Positions 8,026 to 9,853 of a stretch of 9,853 nucleotides of DNA are shown here, one piece after another. Each line of letters starts with the position of its first letter. The stretch's first letter is position 1. Origin of the DNA: JBAWXE01 sp037144255 (GTDB lineage Bacteria > Bacteroidota > Bacteroidia > Chitinophagales > Chitinophagaceae). The notes under the pieces were generated by a model, which saw nothing but the letters and a program-made list of their open reading frames with translations, searched no databases and was not told where the DNA came from. The stretch spans positions 1-9,853 of the forward strand of contig JBAWXE010000098.1 in assembly GCA_037144255.1 (NCBI GenBank). Direction: 5' to 3'. Position numbers and translations under genes: made by a program.

Positions 8026-8074
8026 ATATAAACTAAAAGGGCTATCAATTATTGATAGCCCTTTTAGTTTATAT
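8026..8074. terminator. Perfect 24-bp-arm palindrome, bidirectional terminator
   Basis: Arms 8026-8049 and 8051-8074 are perfect reverse complements around a single central T (8050). The core GGGCTATCA...TGATAGCCC is flanked by an A-rich left arm (AAACTAAAAG) and a T-rich right arm (CTTTTAGTTT), so both strands read as a GC-containing stem plus a U-rich tail. It lies between the convergent PFOR and cytochrome stops, 18 and 14 bp from each, and should end both transcripts. Confidence 0.9.
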
Positions 8075-8088
8075 TACATTAACCAATA

Positions 8089-9853
8089 TTACCTGATAGG
8101 AGTACCGTTCAGCTTATTGTTTTTAATTGGATTTCGTGAAACAGGAACATCAAAGGAAGAGCCGGCATCTAAGTGTGCATGATATACTCCACCTGTACCT
8201 GTAGCATCAGAATGGCATACGAAATAACATTTACGATTAGGTATGTCTATCAATTTACCATTTGTAGCGTTAGGTCTGATCACTGTTGTATCAAAATTCA
8301 CTAACTTTTCAAAAGCAGACGTTATAGACCCCCCACCAGTACCTAGTGTTCCATCATAACCATGAGGATCGTGGCAGGTAGCACAACCTACATATTTAAA
8401 ATAGTGTCCACTAGAAATGTTAGTATGTATGGTTGTAACTGTTGAGAGATTGTGACATGAAAAACATAATGGCCAGTGAGTATTCAAATCTCCGGAACTC
8501 CAGCCTGACCCAAGCATTGGGAAACGAGCCGTATCATATGCATACTTTAATATAGCGATGTTGGTAGATCCGTGAGGGCCTGCTGGTGATGCCCCATCGC
8601 TGGCATGACAATCTGTGCAATAAATGATACTTGATGTAGTTAATGGAGGTATCAAACTAGTCATTGATGAATTATTACCTGCCGATTCTACTGGATGAAA
8701 GGAAACGTTTGATGTAGCAAAATCTAAACGCTTATTTCCTATTCCTCTATATCTAGGTATATAACGGGCAGTAGCTTGGTTATCCGCATGACAACGGAAA
8801 CAGATCTCATACTGATATGTAGCATTATTTACTACTGCACCTGAAGCACTGATACCTCGCACATTGGTTGTTGTACCGGTAACATATGGTGCACTAGCCG
8901 TAGTGTTATTGGCTGCATGCGGATTATGACAATCTACACACTCAACATGCTTATTAGTCAGATCTAGCAACACATCTTCTTTAGGCTGATGTACTCCTGT
9001 TTTACCATATACATCATGTCTGTATGTTTTGGCAAATTGTGCTTGTATGTCTTTCGTATCTACTTTACCATTATGACATACCAAACAATTATCCTCTTCG
9101 TTTTGGTAATTCATAATTCGATTGCTACCTCCTGCACTGTGGGGTTGATGGCAATTTTCGCAAGCATTATCTGCCACTGTTGTATAAGAGGTATGCAGCC
9201 ATGGGTTCGTGCCGGTACCATTCCATGTTTTATTAGAGGTATTATGACTACTGGTACTCCAATAATTACGATCGTGGCAACTAAAACATAATGCAGAACC
9301 CTGATTAGAGGTGACCAAAAATTTAGAATAGGTATTATCATGTGCATCATGACAAGAGGTACACTGCACCTTACCACCTTTATCTAGCCTTACTGGTGCT
9401 ACGATCGATGAAACGGTCTTTAATTGACCTGCAATACCTGCTAAAACATCTGAATAAACAAAAGATATTGGATGGTCATCTGCAAGGTTGTAGGTCAAAT
9501 TAGTTTTACCTGCTGGCATAGTAGTAACTGAACCAAAACTTATAGTGGTATTAGGATTAACAATACTACCTAATGCAATAGTTCCATCATGACATGAAAG
9601 ACATAATAGTGATGTTCCGTCAGGTTGGCCTATCGTTGCATTTAACGTAGAACTGGTATACAATGTATAAACTGTAGATGGTGCACTCCTGTTCCAAAGT
9701 GGGACTGCCGTTGTAGCATTATGTGGCGTATGGCAAAATTTACATATTTCCGTTTCAGTTGTAGCTTTTATTGTACCCGGACCACTCACAGATAAATTAT
9801 GTTTCGTATTCACAATATGCTGCGATTGTGCATTTGCTGATATGCTCAATAAC
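8089..9853 (-). CDS. Exported dodecaheme c-type cytochrome, doubled-CXXCH type (5'-truncated by window edge)
   Basis: A secreted electron-transfer protein, periplasmic or beyond. The gene enters from the right edge; a TTG at 9849 is not the start, because residues LLSISANA before QSQH look like the end of a Sec signal peptide with an ANA cleavage site. Counting from that TTG, 586 residues are visible. Eleven CXXCH heme sites are at 36, 83, 163, 188, 230, 255, 304, 350, 411, 462 and 489, plus a CX3CH (CYFVCH) at 541, giving up to 12 hemes. Many sites are followed by PH or AH (CHTPH, CHDAH, CHQPH, CHNPH, CHDPH), as in the doubled-CXXCH family, and spare histidines (HPIS, FHPVE, SGHY) could be distal ligands. 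The linkers are rich in Thr, Ser and Asn. There is no C-terminal sorting domain or membrane anchor. The role could be extracellular electron transfer or partnership with a membrane quinol oxidase; neither is shown here. Confidence 0.93.
   Translation of the reverse strand, partial: LLSISANAQSQHIVNTKHNLSVSGPGTIKATTETEICKFCHTPHNATTAVPLWNRSAPSTVYTLYTSSTLNATIGQPDGTSLLCLSCHDGTIALGSIVNPNTTISFGSVTTMPAGKTNLTYNLADDHPISFVYSDVLAGIAGQLKTVSSIVAPVRLDKGGKVQCTSCHDAHDNTYSKFLVTSNQGSALCFSCHDRNYWSTSSHNTSNKTWNGTGTNPWLHTSYTTVADNACENCHQPHSAGGSNRIMNYQNEEDNCLVCHNGKVDTKDIQAQFAKTYRHDVYGKTGVHQPKEDVLLDLTNKHVECVDCHNPHAANNTTASAPYVTGTTTNVRGISASGAVVNNATYQYEICFRCHADNQATARYIPRYRGIGNKRLDFATSNVSFHPVESAGNNSSMTSLIPPLTTSSIIYCTDCHASDGASPAGPHGSTNIAILKYAYDTARFPMLGSGWSSGDLNTHWPLCFSCHNLSTVTTIHTNISSGHYFKYVGCATCHDPHGYDGTLGTGGGSITSAFEKLVNFDTTVIRPNATNGKLIDIPNRKCYFVCHSDATGTGGVYHAHLDAGSSFDVPVSRNPIKNNKLNGTPIR
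8212..8229 (-). other. CX3CH variant heme-binding motif (CYFVCH)
   Basis: The last heme-like site of the multiheme cytochrome has three residues between the cysteines rather than two. The frame is continuous on both sides, so it is an extra codon rather than a frameshift. Variants with longer Cys spacing are known to bind heme in some bacterial cytochromes. Confidence 0.8.
9829..9853 (-). other. C-terminal end of a Sec signal peptide (partial)
   Basis: The minus-strand frame reads LLSISANA followed by QSQH. The hydrophobic end and the A-N-A before Gln fit a type I signal peptidase site. The n-region and most of the h-region lie outside the window. Export to the periplasm is required for c-heme attachment, which agrees. 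Confidence 0.65.

Noticed and set aside
8989..9291. 100-aa plus-strand ORF antisense to the cytochrome
   Set aside because: The opposite strand carries regularly placed heme motifs through the whole interval, so this ORF is a by-product.
9847..9849. TTG as start codon of the multiheme cytochrome
   Set aside because: It falls within what reads as the end of a signal peptide, so the true start lies beyond the right edge.
8089..9853. Regular CXXCH spacing as a possible DNA repeat or CRISPR-like array
   Set aside because: The repetition is at the amino-acid level with uneven spacing and variable codons; no DNA direct repeat with spacers is present.

Overview
The window looks like a chromosomal piece of an anaerobic or facultatively anaerobic Bacteroidota bacterium. 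The DNA is AT-leaning and no clear Shine-Dalgarno sequence precedes the two internal start codons that can be checked (1218, 4480), which is common in that phylum. The protein sequences also have the flavour of this group. This assignment is an inference from style and gene content; no marker gene is present.

Layout. Positions 1-4010 (+) hold two adjacent genes 11 bp apart. The first is the 3' part of a NuoF/FdsB-type flavoprotein, cut by the left window edge. The second is a complete 930-aa formate dehydrogenase catalytic subunit with a NuoG-like iron-sulfur N-terminus. Together they look like the electron-output and catalytic subunits of a soluble NAD(P)-linked, Mo- or W-dependent formate dehydrogenase; any small FdsG/NuoE-like subunit would lie upstream. 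A hairpin at 4034-4073 separates this operon from a small convergent gene of unknown function (4089-4319, -). A 145-190 bp divergent intergenic region follows. Then comes a complete pyruvate:ferredoxin oxidoreductase (4480-8007, +), which ends at a perfect 24-bp-arm palindrome (8026-8074). Convergent to it, and running off the right edge, is a secreted 12-heme c-type cytochrome (8089-9853, -).

How the genes fit together. PFOR makes acetyl-CoA, CO2 and reduced ferredoxin from pyruvate. The formate dehydrogenase interconverts formate and CO2 with a pyridine nucleotide pool. The exported multiheme cytochrome would act outside the cytoplasmic membrane, in periplasmic or extracellular electron transfer. 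The set points to fermentative, syntrophic or metal/electrode-respiring life, but that is inference: only the FDH pair shares an operon here.

No mobile element, CRISPR array, tRNA or rRNA was seen. The core genes belong to well-known families. The less ordinary points are a Cys-type FDH active site with a divergent segment after the NPLRGQNNVQG motif, a CX3CH heme site at the end of the cytochrome, an unknown small gene between two redox operons, and a three-copy ATAGC/GCTAT/ATAGC arrangement in the divergent promoter region.
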